Assembly (NCBI GenBank): GCA_934645275.1
Contig: CAKUDW010000022.1
Location: forward strand, 1 to 14,395
Length of the DNA stretch: 14,395 bases
Direction: 5' to 3'
Source: an uncultured Clostridia bacterium
GTDB taxonomy: Bacteria > Bacillota_A > Clostridia > Christensenellales > Aristaeellaceae
Shown here: piece by piece, positions 7,148 to 13,820 of the stretch
Position numbering within the stretch: the first letter of the stretch is position 1
How the letters are laid out: the number at the start of each line of letters is the position of its first letter
Notes under the pieces: model-generated
The model's input: only the letters and a program-made list of their open reading frames with translations
Databases searched by the model: none
Told to the model about the DNA's origin: nothing
Translations under genes and position numbers: made by a program

Positions 7148-8068
7148 ATGGGACAGATACTTTTGAGCGCGGCCGCGCTCGGCCTGATCTGGGGCATCAT
7201 GACGTTGGGGCAGTATATTACCTATCGCATTCTGGATATCGCCGATTTGACCGTTGAGGGTACCATCACCTTTGGCGCGGCCATCGCCGCCACGATGATC
7301 TACGGCGGCATGAGCCCCTATCTGGCGCTGGTTTGCGCGCTGCTGGGCGGCATGGCCGCCGGGCTTTGCACCGGCCTTCTGCACACGCGGCTGGGCATTC
7401 CTGCACTGCTCTCCGGCATACTGACGATGATTGCGCTCTGGAGCGTCAATCTGCGTGTGATGGGCAAGGCCAATGTGTCGCTCCTGCGCCTGCCCACGGT
7501 GTTCACGCCCATTCAAAACCTGCTGGGCGTAAACGCCACGCTTTCGATTATCATCTTCGGGGTGCTGCTGTGCGCGCTGGTGGTGGGCGTGCTCTACTGG
7601 TTCTTTGGTACGGAACTCGGCAACGCCATTCGCGCCACCGGCAACAATGTGCATATGGTGCGCGCGCAGGGCGTCAACAACAACAATATGATTATTCTGG
7701 GCCTGATGTTCTCAAATGGTCTGGTGGCGCTTTCCGGCGCGCTGATTGCGCAGCAGCAGGGTTTTGCCGATATTCAGATGGGCACGGGCTCCATCGTGAT
7801 CGGTCTGGCCTCGCTGATCATCGGTGAAGTGCTCTTCGGGCGCGGCCACACGCGCCATGCCTTTGCCGAGCGCCTCGCGGGCGTGGTGCTGGGCGCGGTC
7901 ATTTATCGCATCATCATTGCGCTGGTGCTGAAGATGGGCATGAACGCCAACGACCTGAAGCTGTTCACGGCCATTACCGTGTGCGTGGCGCTGATGTTGC
8001 CCCGCTTCAGAACCTTCCTGAACGTCATCGTTCATTCCGCCGGAAAGGGGGAGAGGAAAGATGCTTGA
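7148..8068 (+). CDS. ABC transporter permease, TrpY-like (BPD_transp_2 family)
   Basis: The membrane channel subunit of the importer, 306 residues and strongly hydrophobic with about eight membrane segments. Typical family stretches are the N-terminal LGLIWGIMTLGQYITYRILDIADLTVEGT, ALRSGILTMIAL-like segments at about 85-105 (IPALLSGILTMIALWSVN), and the cytoplasmic coupling region GNAIRATGNNVHMVRAQGVNNN around 158-180. Two further stretches (ALSGALIAQQQGFADIQMGTG and GLASLIIGEVLFGR) are characteristic of permeases paired with ABC_sub_bind proteins. AAGGAG (7132-7137) sits 10 bases before the ATG. The gene follows the binding protein by 50 bases and overlaps the ATPase gene by 8 bases, indicating translational coupling. 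Confidence 0.92.
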   Translation: MGQILLSAAALGLIWGIMTLGQYITYRILDIADLTVEGTITFGAAIAATMIYGGMSPYLALVCALLGGMAAGLCTGLLHTRLGIPALLSGILTMIALWSVNLRVMGKANVSLLRLPTVFTPIQNLLGVNATLSIIIFGVLLCALVVGVLYWFFGTELGNAIRATGNNVHMVRAQGVNNNNMIILGLMFSNGLVALSGALIAQQQGFADIQMGTGSIVIGLASLIIGEVLFGRGHTRHAFAERLAGVVLGAVIYRIIIALVLKMGMNANDLKLFTAITVCVALMLPRFRTFLNVIVHSAGKGERKDA

Positions 8069-8855
8069 TGTGCTGAATGTCAAAAAGGTTTTCAATGCCG
8101 GCACAGTGAATGAAAAGCTGGTGCTCGATAATCTTTCCATCCATTTCGACGAGGGCGATTTTGTGACGATCATCGGTTCGAACGGCGCGGGTAAATCCAC
8201 GCTGCTGAACTGTGTGGCCGGCGTTTATCCGCTGGATGGCGGCGATATTAAAATCGATGGCCAGTCTGTAGCCCGACTCAGCGAGTTTAAGCGTGCTAAA
8301 TTCCTTGGCCGCGTATTTCAGGACCCGATGATGGGCACTGCCACGGATATGCAAATTGAAGAAAACCTCGCGCTGGCGTATCGCCGCGGCAAGCGGCGCA
8401 CGCTGCGCTGGGGCATTACCGAGCAGGAGCGCGCGCTCTACCGTCAGGAACTGGCGCGACTGGGCCTGGGCCTGGAGGACAGGCTTACGGCCAAGGTTGG
8501 CCTGCTCTCCGGCGGTCAGCGCCAGGCGTTGACGCTGATGATGGCCACGTTGAATACGCCGCGCTTGCTGCTGCTGGACGAGCATACCGCTGCGCTCGAT
8601 CCAAAGACTGCCGCGAAGGTGTTGCAGATTACTGAGGAAATCGTGGCAGAAAAGAAGCTTACGGCCATGATGGTTACCCACAACATGTCCGACGCCATTC
8701 GCCTGGGCAACCGCCTGATCATGATGGATGGCGGCCGCGTGGTGGTAGATATCAGCGGTGAAGACAAGAAAAAGCTGCACAAGTCCGACCTGCTGGAAAT
8801 GTTTGAAAAGGCCGCTGGACGCGAGCTTGCCGGCGACAGGACGTTGTTGGGATGA
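8061..8855 (+). CDS. ABC transporter ATP-binding protein, TrpZ-like
   Basis: The nucleotide-binding subunit that powers the importer, 264 residues. All catalytic motifs are present: Walker A GSNGAGKST (39-47), Q-loop Gln87 in VFQDP, signature LSGGQRQ (149-155), Walker B LLLLDE (169-174) and the switch His207 in VTHN. The residue after the Walker B Glu is His rather than the common Pro (DEHTAALDP); I believe this is frequent in this transporter class, but I have not checked it. The start overlaps the permease stop by 8 bases, and GGGGGAGAGG just upstream provides the ribosome site. The stop overlaps the DUF3786 start (ATGA at 8852-8855). A complete operon of binding protein, permease and ATPase is therefore present. 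Confidence 0.95.
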   Translation: MLDVLNVKKVFNAGTVNEKLVLDNLSIHFDEGDFVTIIGSNGAGKSTLLNCVAGVYPLDGGDIKIDGQSVARLSEFKRAKFLGRVFQDPMMGTATDMQIEENLALAYRRGKRRTLRWGITEQERALYRQELARLGLGLEDRLTAKVGLLSGGQRQALTLMMATLNTPRLLLLDEHTAALDPKTAAKVLQITEEIVAEKKLTAMMVTHNMSDAIRLGNRLIMMDGGRVVVDISGEDKKKLHKSDLLEMFEKAAGRELAGDRTLLG

Positions 8856-9466
8856 GGGATAACTATCAAATTGCCCGCGAGAATGCGGAAAAGCTGTTCG
8901 TGCAGATGGATCAGGACGCGCTGATTCGTCTGCACGCTTTGCGTGCTGATACAGATTACATTTACATTGCCTATCTGGGCCAGAACTTTCGCATATCCCG
9001 TGCAGACGGCCGCGTGGAGCTTGACGGCCGCACGCCGCGCCGGGCGGGCTTCGGTGAAACACTGGCAATATTCGACTATCTGAGCCACACCCCCACCATC
9101 GCGGCGGGCCGCTGGTGCGCTACCAATTCGCTGCCGCATGTGGGACAGACGCAGCCGGATGCGGGCAGACTTCACCGCGCGCGTGCCGCGGCGCTTCAGG
9201 CGAAGCTCAGCCTGGTTGCGCCTGCGTTGGCGGGACTTTCGTGCGCGCCGTTTCCGCGCGGGGACGCAGCCTGCGTGTTTCCGGTGTTTTCGGATGTGCG
9301 CGCGGCGTTTCAGTTCTGGGCGGCCGACGAGGATTTCCCGGCGCAGCTCTGCTTCTTCTGGGATGAGAACGTGCTTTCCCGACTTCGCTACGAGACGCTC
9401 TATTATGTGATGGGCGATTTTCTGGAACTGCTGGATGCGCGCATTGCCGGGCTGGAGCGAGACTGA
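8852..9466 (+). CDS. DUF3786 family protein, coupled to the transporter
   Basis: A soluble, cytoplasmic protein of 204 residues without signal peptide or membrane segment. The pattern matches DUF3786: DNYQIARENAEKLF at the N-terminus, DYIYIAYLGQNFRISRADG at 35-53, a short LAIFDYLSHT helix at 71-80, GRWCATNSLP at 86-95, and the C-terminal GDAACVFPVFSDVRAAFQFW and DEDFPAQLCFFWDENVL. The biochemical role of the family is not established to my knowledge. Here the ATGA overlap with the ATPase gene ties its translation to the transporter and places it under the tyrosine T-box, suggesting a role in handling the imported compound or in the transporter's regulation. That is inference only. It is the last gene of the operon; no convincing terminator follows within 100 bases. 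Confidence 0.82.
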   Translation: MRDNYQIARENAEKLFVQMDQDALIRLHALRADTDYIYIAYLGQNFRISRADGRVELDGRTPRRAGFGETLAIFDYLSHTPTIAAGRWCATNSLPHVGQTQPDAGRLHRARAAALQAKLSLVAPALAGLSCAPFPRGDAACVFPVFSDVRAAFQFWAADEDFPAQLCFFWDENVLSRLRYETLYYVMGDFLELLDARIAGLERD

Positions 9467-9573
9467 AGCAATCTTGCCAGGACGTGCTTAATTCGTTGAA
9501 CAGCAATTATGGCGCCGCTTTCCCATTGGGAATCCGCTCAAAGCAGGCTCTGGATAAAAATTGCTGAAATACC

Positions 9574-9603
9574 GAGACAAACCTTCCGTTCATGTGTTAT
9601 AAT
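9574..9603 (+). promoter_or_regulatory. Promoter of the FGGY kinase gene
   Basis: TATAAT is exact at 9598-9603. GAGACA at 9574-9579 is a partial -35 with an 18-base spacer. The predicted transcript begins about 50 bases before the ATG at 9663, which has GGGAGG at 9649-9654. Confidence 0.6.
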
Positions 9604-9662
9604 GGTAATGTTTAGAAAACACAGCAACCATCAATTCTACATGTGAACGGGAGGTTTATTAT

Positions 9663-11237
9663 ATGGTGAATCTGGAGAAAATGGTAATCGGCATTGAGCT
9701 GGGTTCCACGCGCATCAAGGCGGTTCTGATTGACGAAAACCACGCGCCCGTCGCGACCGGCAGTCACGACTGGGAAAACCAGCTGGTGGATGGCGTATGG
9801 ACTTATAGCCTGGATGAAATCCATGCCGGACTTCAGGCCTGCTATGCCGATCTGAAGCACGATGTGCGCGAAAAATTCGGTGTGACGCTCAAACGCGTGA
9901 GTGCCATCGGCATCAGCGCCATGATGCACGGCTACATGCCCTTCGACAAGTCCGGCGTGCTGCTCGTACCCTTCCGCACCTGGCGCAATACCATCACCGG
10001 CGAGGCCGCCGCGGCGCTCACCGAGCTGTTCCATTACAATATTCCCCAGCGCTGGAGCATTGCCCACCTGTACCAGGCCATTTTGAACGGCGAGGCGCAC
10101 GTGAAGGATGTGGACTACATTACCACGCTGGCGGGTTATCTGCACTGGCGGATGACTGGGCGGCGCGTACTGGGTGTGGGAGACGCTTCTGGCATGTTCC
10201 CGATTGATCCAGCCACGCATACCTACGATCGTGCGATGATGGAAAAGTTCGCTGCGCTGGTCGCACCCAGGGGCTTCGATTGGAAAATTGAGAATATCAT
10301 GCCTAATGTGCTCTGTGCGGGCGACGATGCGGGCATGCTGACTGCCGAAGGCGTGAAAATGCTGGACGCGGAAGGCGATCTCGAGGCTGGCATTCCGCTC
10401 TGCCCGCCCGAGGGCGACGCGGGAACTGGCATGACCGCCACCAATTCCGTGCGTCAGCGCACCGGCAATATTTCTGCGGGCACGTCTGTGTTCTCCATGA
10501 CGGTGCTGGAAAAGCCGCTGCAGAACGTGAGCACTGCCATCGATTTGGTGACCACGCCTTCCGGTTCGCTGGTGGCCATGGTACACTGCAATAACTGCAC
10601 CTCCGATTTGAATGCCTGGGCCGAGGTGTTTAAGGAGTTTGCCGCTGCCATCGGCGCACACCCCGATGCCAATACGCTCTACGGCGCCATCCTGAACGGT
10701 GCGCTCAGCGCTGATCCGGACTGCGGCGGCGTGATGACCTACGGTTACTTCTCCGGCGAACACATCACCGGCTTCGAGGAGGGCCGTCCGCTGATGGTCA
10801 GGCTGCCCGATGCGAACTTCACGCTGGGTAATTTTGCCCGCGCCATTATCTTTTCCGCGCTCGGCGCCATCAAGCTGGGTCAGCGCATTCTGGATAAGGA
10901 AGGCGTGAAGGTTGATCGCATGCTCGGCCATGGCGGCCTGTATAAGACGAAGAACGTGGGCCAGAAGCTCACTGCCGCGGCGTTCAATGCGCCCGTATCC
11001 GTGATGGAAACGGCGGGCGAGGGCGGCGCATGGGGCATAGCCCTGCTGGCCGAATATATGGTCAACCGCGCCGAAGGTGAAACGCTGGAGGACTATCTGG
11101 ACAACAAGGTGTTCACGGGTATGAACTGCGTGACGCTCGATCCCGATCCGAAGGATGTGGCGGGCTTCGAGAAATTCATGGAAGGCTATGTCGCCCTGCT
11201 GCCCGCAGAACGCGCCGCAGTGGATAATTTCAAATAA
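9663..11237 (+). CDS. FGGY-family carbohydrate kinase, substrate unknown
   Basis: A cytoplasmic sugar kinase of the FGGY type (xylulokinase, ribulokinase and glycerol kinase superfamily), transferring ATP phosphate to a sugar or polyol. The 524 residues fit the family length. The N-domain begins with the ATPase phosphate-1 motif [18 protein letters not shown] (8-25). The segment EGDAGTGM places a likely catalytic Asp at about 252, equivalent to the GGGDNAAG Asp of xylulokinase, followed by [14 protein letters not shown] (phosphate-2). The C-domain signature GHGGLYKT...[26 protein letters not shown] is at about 422-462. Specificity cannot be read: the sequence resembles AraB/XylB-like kinases but lacks features I would use to name one. 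It has its own promoter. The LacI regulator and ribose-type binding protein about 1.4 and 2.6 kb downstream suggest a carbohydrate locus. Confidence 0.9.
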   Translation: MVNLEKMVIGIELGSTRIKAVLIDENHAPVATGSHDWENQLVDGVWTYSLDEIHAGLQACYADLKHDVREKFGVTLKRVSAIGISAMMHGYMPFDKSGVLLVPFRTWRNTITGEAAAALTELFHYNIPQRWSIAHLYQAILNGEAHVKDVDYITTLAGYLHWRMTGRRVLGVGDASGMFPIDPATHTYDRAMMEKFAALVAPRGFDWKIENIMPNVLCAGDDAGMLTAEGVKMLDAEGDLEAGIPLCPPEGDAGTGMTATNSVRQRTGNISAGTSVFSMTVLEKPLQNVSTAIDLVTTPSGSLVAMVHCNNCTSDLNAWAEVFKEFAAAIGAHPDANTLYGAILNGALSADPDCGGVMTYGYFSGEHITGFEEGRPLMVRLPDANFTLGNFARAIIFSALGAIKLGQRILDKEGVKVDRMLGHGGLYKTKNVGQKLTAAAFNAPVSVMETAGEGGAWGIALLAEYMVNRAEGETLEDYLDNKVFTGMNCVTLDPDPKDVAGFEKFMEGYVALLPAERAAVDNFK

Positions 11238-11270
11238 TGCGAATCCCTGCATAAAGAGCATCGTTTGAAT

Positions 11271-11416
11271 GCGTCCCTTTCGCCGGATGCACTCGCCGGA
11301 ATTTTGAAATGGCGCCGACGCACCGAAGCTTTGTCTTGCAAGGCTCCGGAAGCGCGGCGTCGGGAAGCAAAGGTCTCGCTTCGGCTGGCCGCAACTTCGC
11401 ATAGGTGAAAGGGCGC
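11271..11416. ncRNA. Unidentified structured element of about 146 nt with long closing helix
   Basis: The ends pair almost perfectly: GCG-CCCTTTC-GCC (11271-11284, one bulged T at 11274) with GGT-GAAAGGG-CGC (11404-11416), 13 pairs with one G-U. Inside, CCGACGC (11315-11321) pairs with GCGTCGG (11357-11363) and encloses a regular stem-loop at 11323-11349 (CCG/CGG, AGC/GCT, TTG/CAA separated by single mismatches). GAAGC (11364-11368) pairs with GCTTC (11378-11382). It does not match any riboswitch or housekeeping RNA I know (no T-box, TPP, cobalamin, SRP or RNase P core). It could be an RNA, or a short mobile palindromic repeat whose ends are the closing helix. The strand is not determined. 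Confidence 0.45.
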
Positions 11417-11546
11417 GATTGCAATAAGCCATTTCCGCGATTCTTACGGTCATGGCTGGCAAAAAACTGCCCGCCATGTTTCGCTTTTAATCGAGATGGG
11501 TATAGCGAACATCTGGAACAAAATGGGAATTACTTTCGTCAGATGG

Positions 11547-11568
11547 GGGAGCGCAATGGTGCGCTCCC
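11547..11568 (+). promoter_or_regulatory. Perfect 9-bp hairpin in the YdcF leader
   Basis: GGGAGCGCA (11547-11555), loop ATGG, TGCGCTCCC (11560-11568). There is no T-run, so it is not a standard terminator. It lies 27 bases before the ATG, and its 3' arm GCTCCC is also complementary to GGGAGC of the ribosome site (11583-11588). Confidence 0.55.
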
Positions 11569-11595
11569 TTAAATCTGCAAATGGGAGCCTGATTT

Positions 11596-12366
11596 ATGAC
11601 AAGAACCGAAACCATAATCAATACCCTGTTTCTGATTGCGGGCTTGCTGATGATCGCCTACTATCTGGTGCTGGGCGTGTGCGTGCGCTTCGGCCAGTCG
11701 CTGATGTTTCTATGGCCGCTGATCGGTGCGCTCTGCGTGGGGCGCTACTTCTTCTGGCGGCACGCGGCGGCTGTGGGCAGGCTGCCTGGTGGTGCATGGC
11801 TCGCGGTGCTTCGAATCGCCATCTTGGCGCTGGTGGCGTTCTTTCTGGTAATCGAATGCGCAATCTTCGCAGGCGGACTTGCAAAGGCGCCTGAGGGACT
11901 GGACTATATCGTGGTGCTGGGCGCACGCGTGAATCCGGACGGCCCCAGCGGCGCGCTGCGCAACCGTGTGGAGGTCGCGGCGCAATATCTGCGCGATAAT
12001 CCGGATTGTGTAGCCGTGCTCTCCGGCGGTCAAGGTGCGGATGAACCCGAGAGTGAGGCGAGCTGTATGTACCGGTTGATGATTGAAGCGGGTATCGCAT
12101 CCGAGCGCCTGCTGCTGGAGGAGCGATCTACCAATACCTCCGAGAACCTGCGCTTCAGTCGTGGACTTGTACCTGAGGGCGCGCGCATCGGGCTGGTCAG
12201 CAACAATTTTCATATCTTTCGCGCCATGGCGTTGGCGCGTGGACTGGGCTGGGAAAACGTATCGCCCGTGCCTGTAGCCACCAGTCTGGTTTCCTGGCCG
12301 CACTACATGATGCGCGAGTTTATCGGCCTTATGCATGACGGGCTGCTGGGCCGGCTGAAATTCTGA
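11596..12366 (+). CDS. Membrane-anchored YdcF/ElyC-like DUF218 protein
   Basis: A 256-residue protein with three hydrophobic N-terminal segments (about 8-28, 35-52 and 70-93) and a C-terminal DUF218/YdcF domain from about 103. Domain motifs are DYIVVLGARVNPDG (103-116), ALRNRVEVAAQYL (120-132), AVLSGGQGADEPESEA (140-155), EERSTNTSENLRFS (175-188) and SNNFHIFRA (202-210). Related proteins (SanA, ElyC, YdcF) affect envelope integrity and peptidoglycan or undecaprenyl metabolism in other bacteria, and the Gram-positive members are largely uncharacterised. The ATG follows GGGAGCC at 11583-11589 with a normal gap. It is probably transcribed alone, since a strong terminator follows. The topology, with the domain after three helices, is estimated by eye. 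Confidence 0.9.
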   Translation: MTRTETIINTLFLIAGLLMIAYYLVLGVCVRFGQSLMFLWPLIGALCVGRYFFWRHAAAVGRLPGGAWLAVLRIAILALVAFFLVIECAIFAGGLAKAPEGLDYIVVLGARVNPDGPSGALRNRVEVAAQYLRDNPDCVAVLSGGQGADEPESEASCMYRLMIEAGIASERLLLEERSTNTSENLRFSRGLVPEGARIGLVSNNFHIFRAMALARGLGWENVSPVPVATSLVSWPHYMMREFIGLMHDGLLGRLKF

Positions 12367-12381
12367 ATACAGGGGTATCTG

Positions 12382-12419
12382 AAAGGCGGTTTGCTTCGGC
12401 AAACTGCTTTTTGTTTTTT
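12382..12419 (+). terminator. Rho-independent terminator after the YdcF gene
   Basis: GCGGTTTGC (12386-12394), a TTCG tetraloop and GCAAACTGC (12399-12407) form a 9-bp stem, extended by AAAG against the following Ts. The tail TTTTTGTTTTTT completes a textbook intrinsic terminator 15 bases after the stop codon. Confidence 0.95.
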
Positions 12420-12467
12420 CAAAGCATGTGAATCAGGGAAACAGAGTTTTGCACGGACCGACTGGTC

Positions 12468-12495
12468 GAACGTTCACTGCGGTGTTCGCTATAAT
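12468..12495 (+). promoter_or_regulatory. Palindrome GAACGTTC next to a TATAAT box, possible operator/promoter
   Basis: GAACGTTC (12468-12475) is a perfect palindrome with the central CG usual in LacI-family operators. TATAAT at 12490-12495 would place its -35 over this palindrome, though the -35 itself is poor. It lies about 160 bases before the LacI gene; autoregulation is possible but unproven. Confidence 0.3.
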
Positions 12496-12589
12496 TAACG
12501 TCAAAAATATTTAGAACATAAAATATGAAAAACGCACATCTCAAAACTGTCAAATATTATACAAAATACTGAATTGATTACTGATACTG

Positions 12590-12618
12590 TTGACAAACGA
12601 ATCTGAATGATATAATAT
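12590..12618 (+). promoter_or_regulatory. Promoter of the LacI-family gene
   Basis: TTGACA (12590-12595) is exact. TATAAT at 12611-12616 gives a short 15-base spacer; the overlapping TAATAT at 12613-12618 gives 17. The AT-rich sequence at 12500-12590 could serve as an UP region. The leader before the TTG start would be about 30 bases. Confidence 0.7.
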
Positions 12619-12655
12619 TTATGTGAAAAGTGTCAGAAAAGGAGCGGCGAACGAC

Positions 12656-13705
12656 TTGGCGAATATGCGAGATGTAGCGAACGCAGCGAACGTTTCCCTG
12701 TCAACCGTGTCCGCTGTGCTGTCGGGCAAGAAATACGTCAGCCCGCGGCTGTCGGCCAGGGTGAAGGGTGCGATTCAGTTGCTTGGCTACGATCAGTGTG
12801 CCGGCGCCGCTCAGCCGCAATCCGAAGGTTTAAACGACGTTGGCCTGATTTTGCCCGGCATCTACTCTTCGTATTTTCAGCCGCTGCTCAGCGGCATAGA
12901 GGATGTGGCCGCGGCGGAGAGCTACAATGTGATTCTGTGCGATTCCGATCGCAAGTGGGAAAAGGAAAATCTGCTGCTGAAACGGCTGGTGGATCGCGGC
13001 GTAAAGAACCTGATTCTGGATTCGGTATGCAGCGCAAAGAACGAGGCTTCCTATTACGAGGATGTGCTGCTGCCGTTGGTGCGTGAGCGCGATATCGTGC
13101 TGTGGATGCTCAGCCGCGAATCCCGCTATGATGAAATCGGCTCCGTGAGCATAGACCACCGGGAAACGGCACGGCAGGTTACGCAGTACCTGATTGATAT
13201 GGGGCACAGGCACATTGCGCATATCAGCGGCAGTCCCAAATTCGCGCATTCCGCCTACCGCGTGCAGGGCTATCGGGAAGCTCTGATGGAAAATGGCATC
13301 CCGTTTGACGAGCGGTTGGTACTCGAGGGTGACTTCACACCCATCAGCGGCTATGCCACAATGAGTGATTTGCTGAGCAAGGGCATTCATGTGTCGGCCG
13401 TGTTCAGCGCCAACGATCAGATGGCCATCGGCGCGATGAAGGCAATTCTGCGCAACGGCCTGCGCATTCCAGAGGACATCGCCGTGGTGGGCTTCGACAA
13501 TCTGAATGTGGCCTCGCTGGTGACGCCCGGGCTCACAACCGTGCAGTATCCGATCTATCAGACAGGCTATTGCGCGATGCGCGCCATTGTGGATATGCGG
13601 CATGGGAAATCGGTGGACATGCGGCGAAAACTCAATACAAGGCTGATTGTGCGCCGATCGTCAGACCCGACGCAGATAGACGACTGGGAATTGAATAAGT
13701 GGTAG
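12656..13705 (+). CDS. LacI-family transcriptional regulator
   Basis: A dimeric DNA-binding repressor or activator that responds to a sugar-like ligand, 349 residues. The N-terminal helix-turn-helix is MANMRDVANAANVSLSTVSAVLSG, with the hinge helix ending ARVKGAIQLLGYD near residue 46. The ligand domain (about 60-335) is of the periplasmic-binding-protein type: NDVGLILPGIYSSYF, MGHRHIAHISG, YRVQGYREAL, AVFSANDQMAIGAMKAI and EDIAVVGFDNL are all standard LacI signposts. I chose the TTG at 12656 because AAGGAG (12639-12644) is correctly spaced to it and LacI proteins start right before this motif. The upstream in-frame GTG at 12623 has no ribosome site and coincides with the expected transcript start. 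The next gene encodes a sugar-binding protein, its likely target. Confidence 0.92.
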   Translation: MANMRDVANAANVSLSTVSAVLSGKKYVSPRLSARVKGAIQLLGYDQCAGAAQPQSEGLNDVGLILPGIYSSYFQPLLSGIEDVAAAESYNVILCDSDRKWEKENLLLKRLVDRGVKNLILDSVCSAKNEASYYEDVLLPLVRERDIVLWMLSRESRYDEIGSVSIDHRETARQVTQYLIDMGHRHIAHISGSPKFAHSAYRVQGYREALMENGIPFDERLVLEGDFTPISGYATMSDLLSKGIHVSAVFSANDQMAIGAMKAILRNGLRIPEDIAVVGFDNLNVASLVTPGLTTVQYPIYQTGYCAMRAIVDMRHGKSVDMRRKLNTRLIVRRSSDPTQIDDWELNKW

Positions 13706-13777
13706 CGCGTGTGGCTGAAATGCGCGACCAACAAATGATAATAGCAGCTCCGGCAGTCAATGCGGCGCTGTTTATTA

Positions 13778-13792
13778 CAGGGGAAACCCCTG
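13778..13792. promoter_or_regulatory. Short perfect hairpin before the sugar-binding protein gene
   Basis: CAGGGG (13778-13783), AAA, CCCCTG (13787-13792), ending 28 bases before the ATG. It is followed by A-residues rather than Ts, so it is not a forward terminator. It may protect or isolate the downstream mRNA end, or be a binding site. Confidence 0.35.
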
Positions 13793-13820
13793 AAAAACAT
13801 TTATCGAGGAGGATGACCCA

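Larger units (their letters stand above)
11238..11595. other. Gene-poor 358-base stretch with structured DNA/RNA
   Basis: No convincing coding frame lies here. It contains the self-complementary element at 11271-11416, a weaker hairpin (AGCCAT near 11427 with ATGGCT near 11451), and the 9-bp hairpin at 11547-11568 before the YdcF gene. No clear promoter and no stem with a T-run were found, so how the kinase transcript ends is unclear. Confidence 0.6.

Noticed and set aside
11230..11424. 64-codon minus-strand frame in the gene-poor stretch
   Set aside because: It coincides with the self-complementary element, has no ribosome site, and its Arg/Pro-rich composition is consistent with translated structured sequence.
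9612..11477. 621-codon open frame on the minus strand over the kinase gene
   Set aside because: It is antisense to a clear FGGY kinase, has no ribosome site, and its His/Arg/Gln-rich composition is what the complement of a GC-rich gene gives.
13714..13742. Promoter before the sugar-binding protein gene (GATAAT at 13737-13742)
   Set aside because: No acceptable -35 at normal spacing; transcription from the LacI promoter is equally possible.
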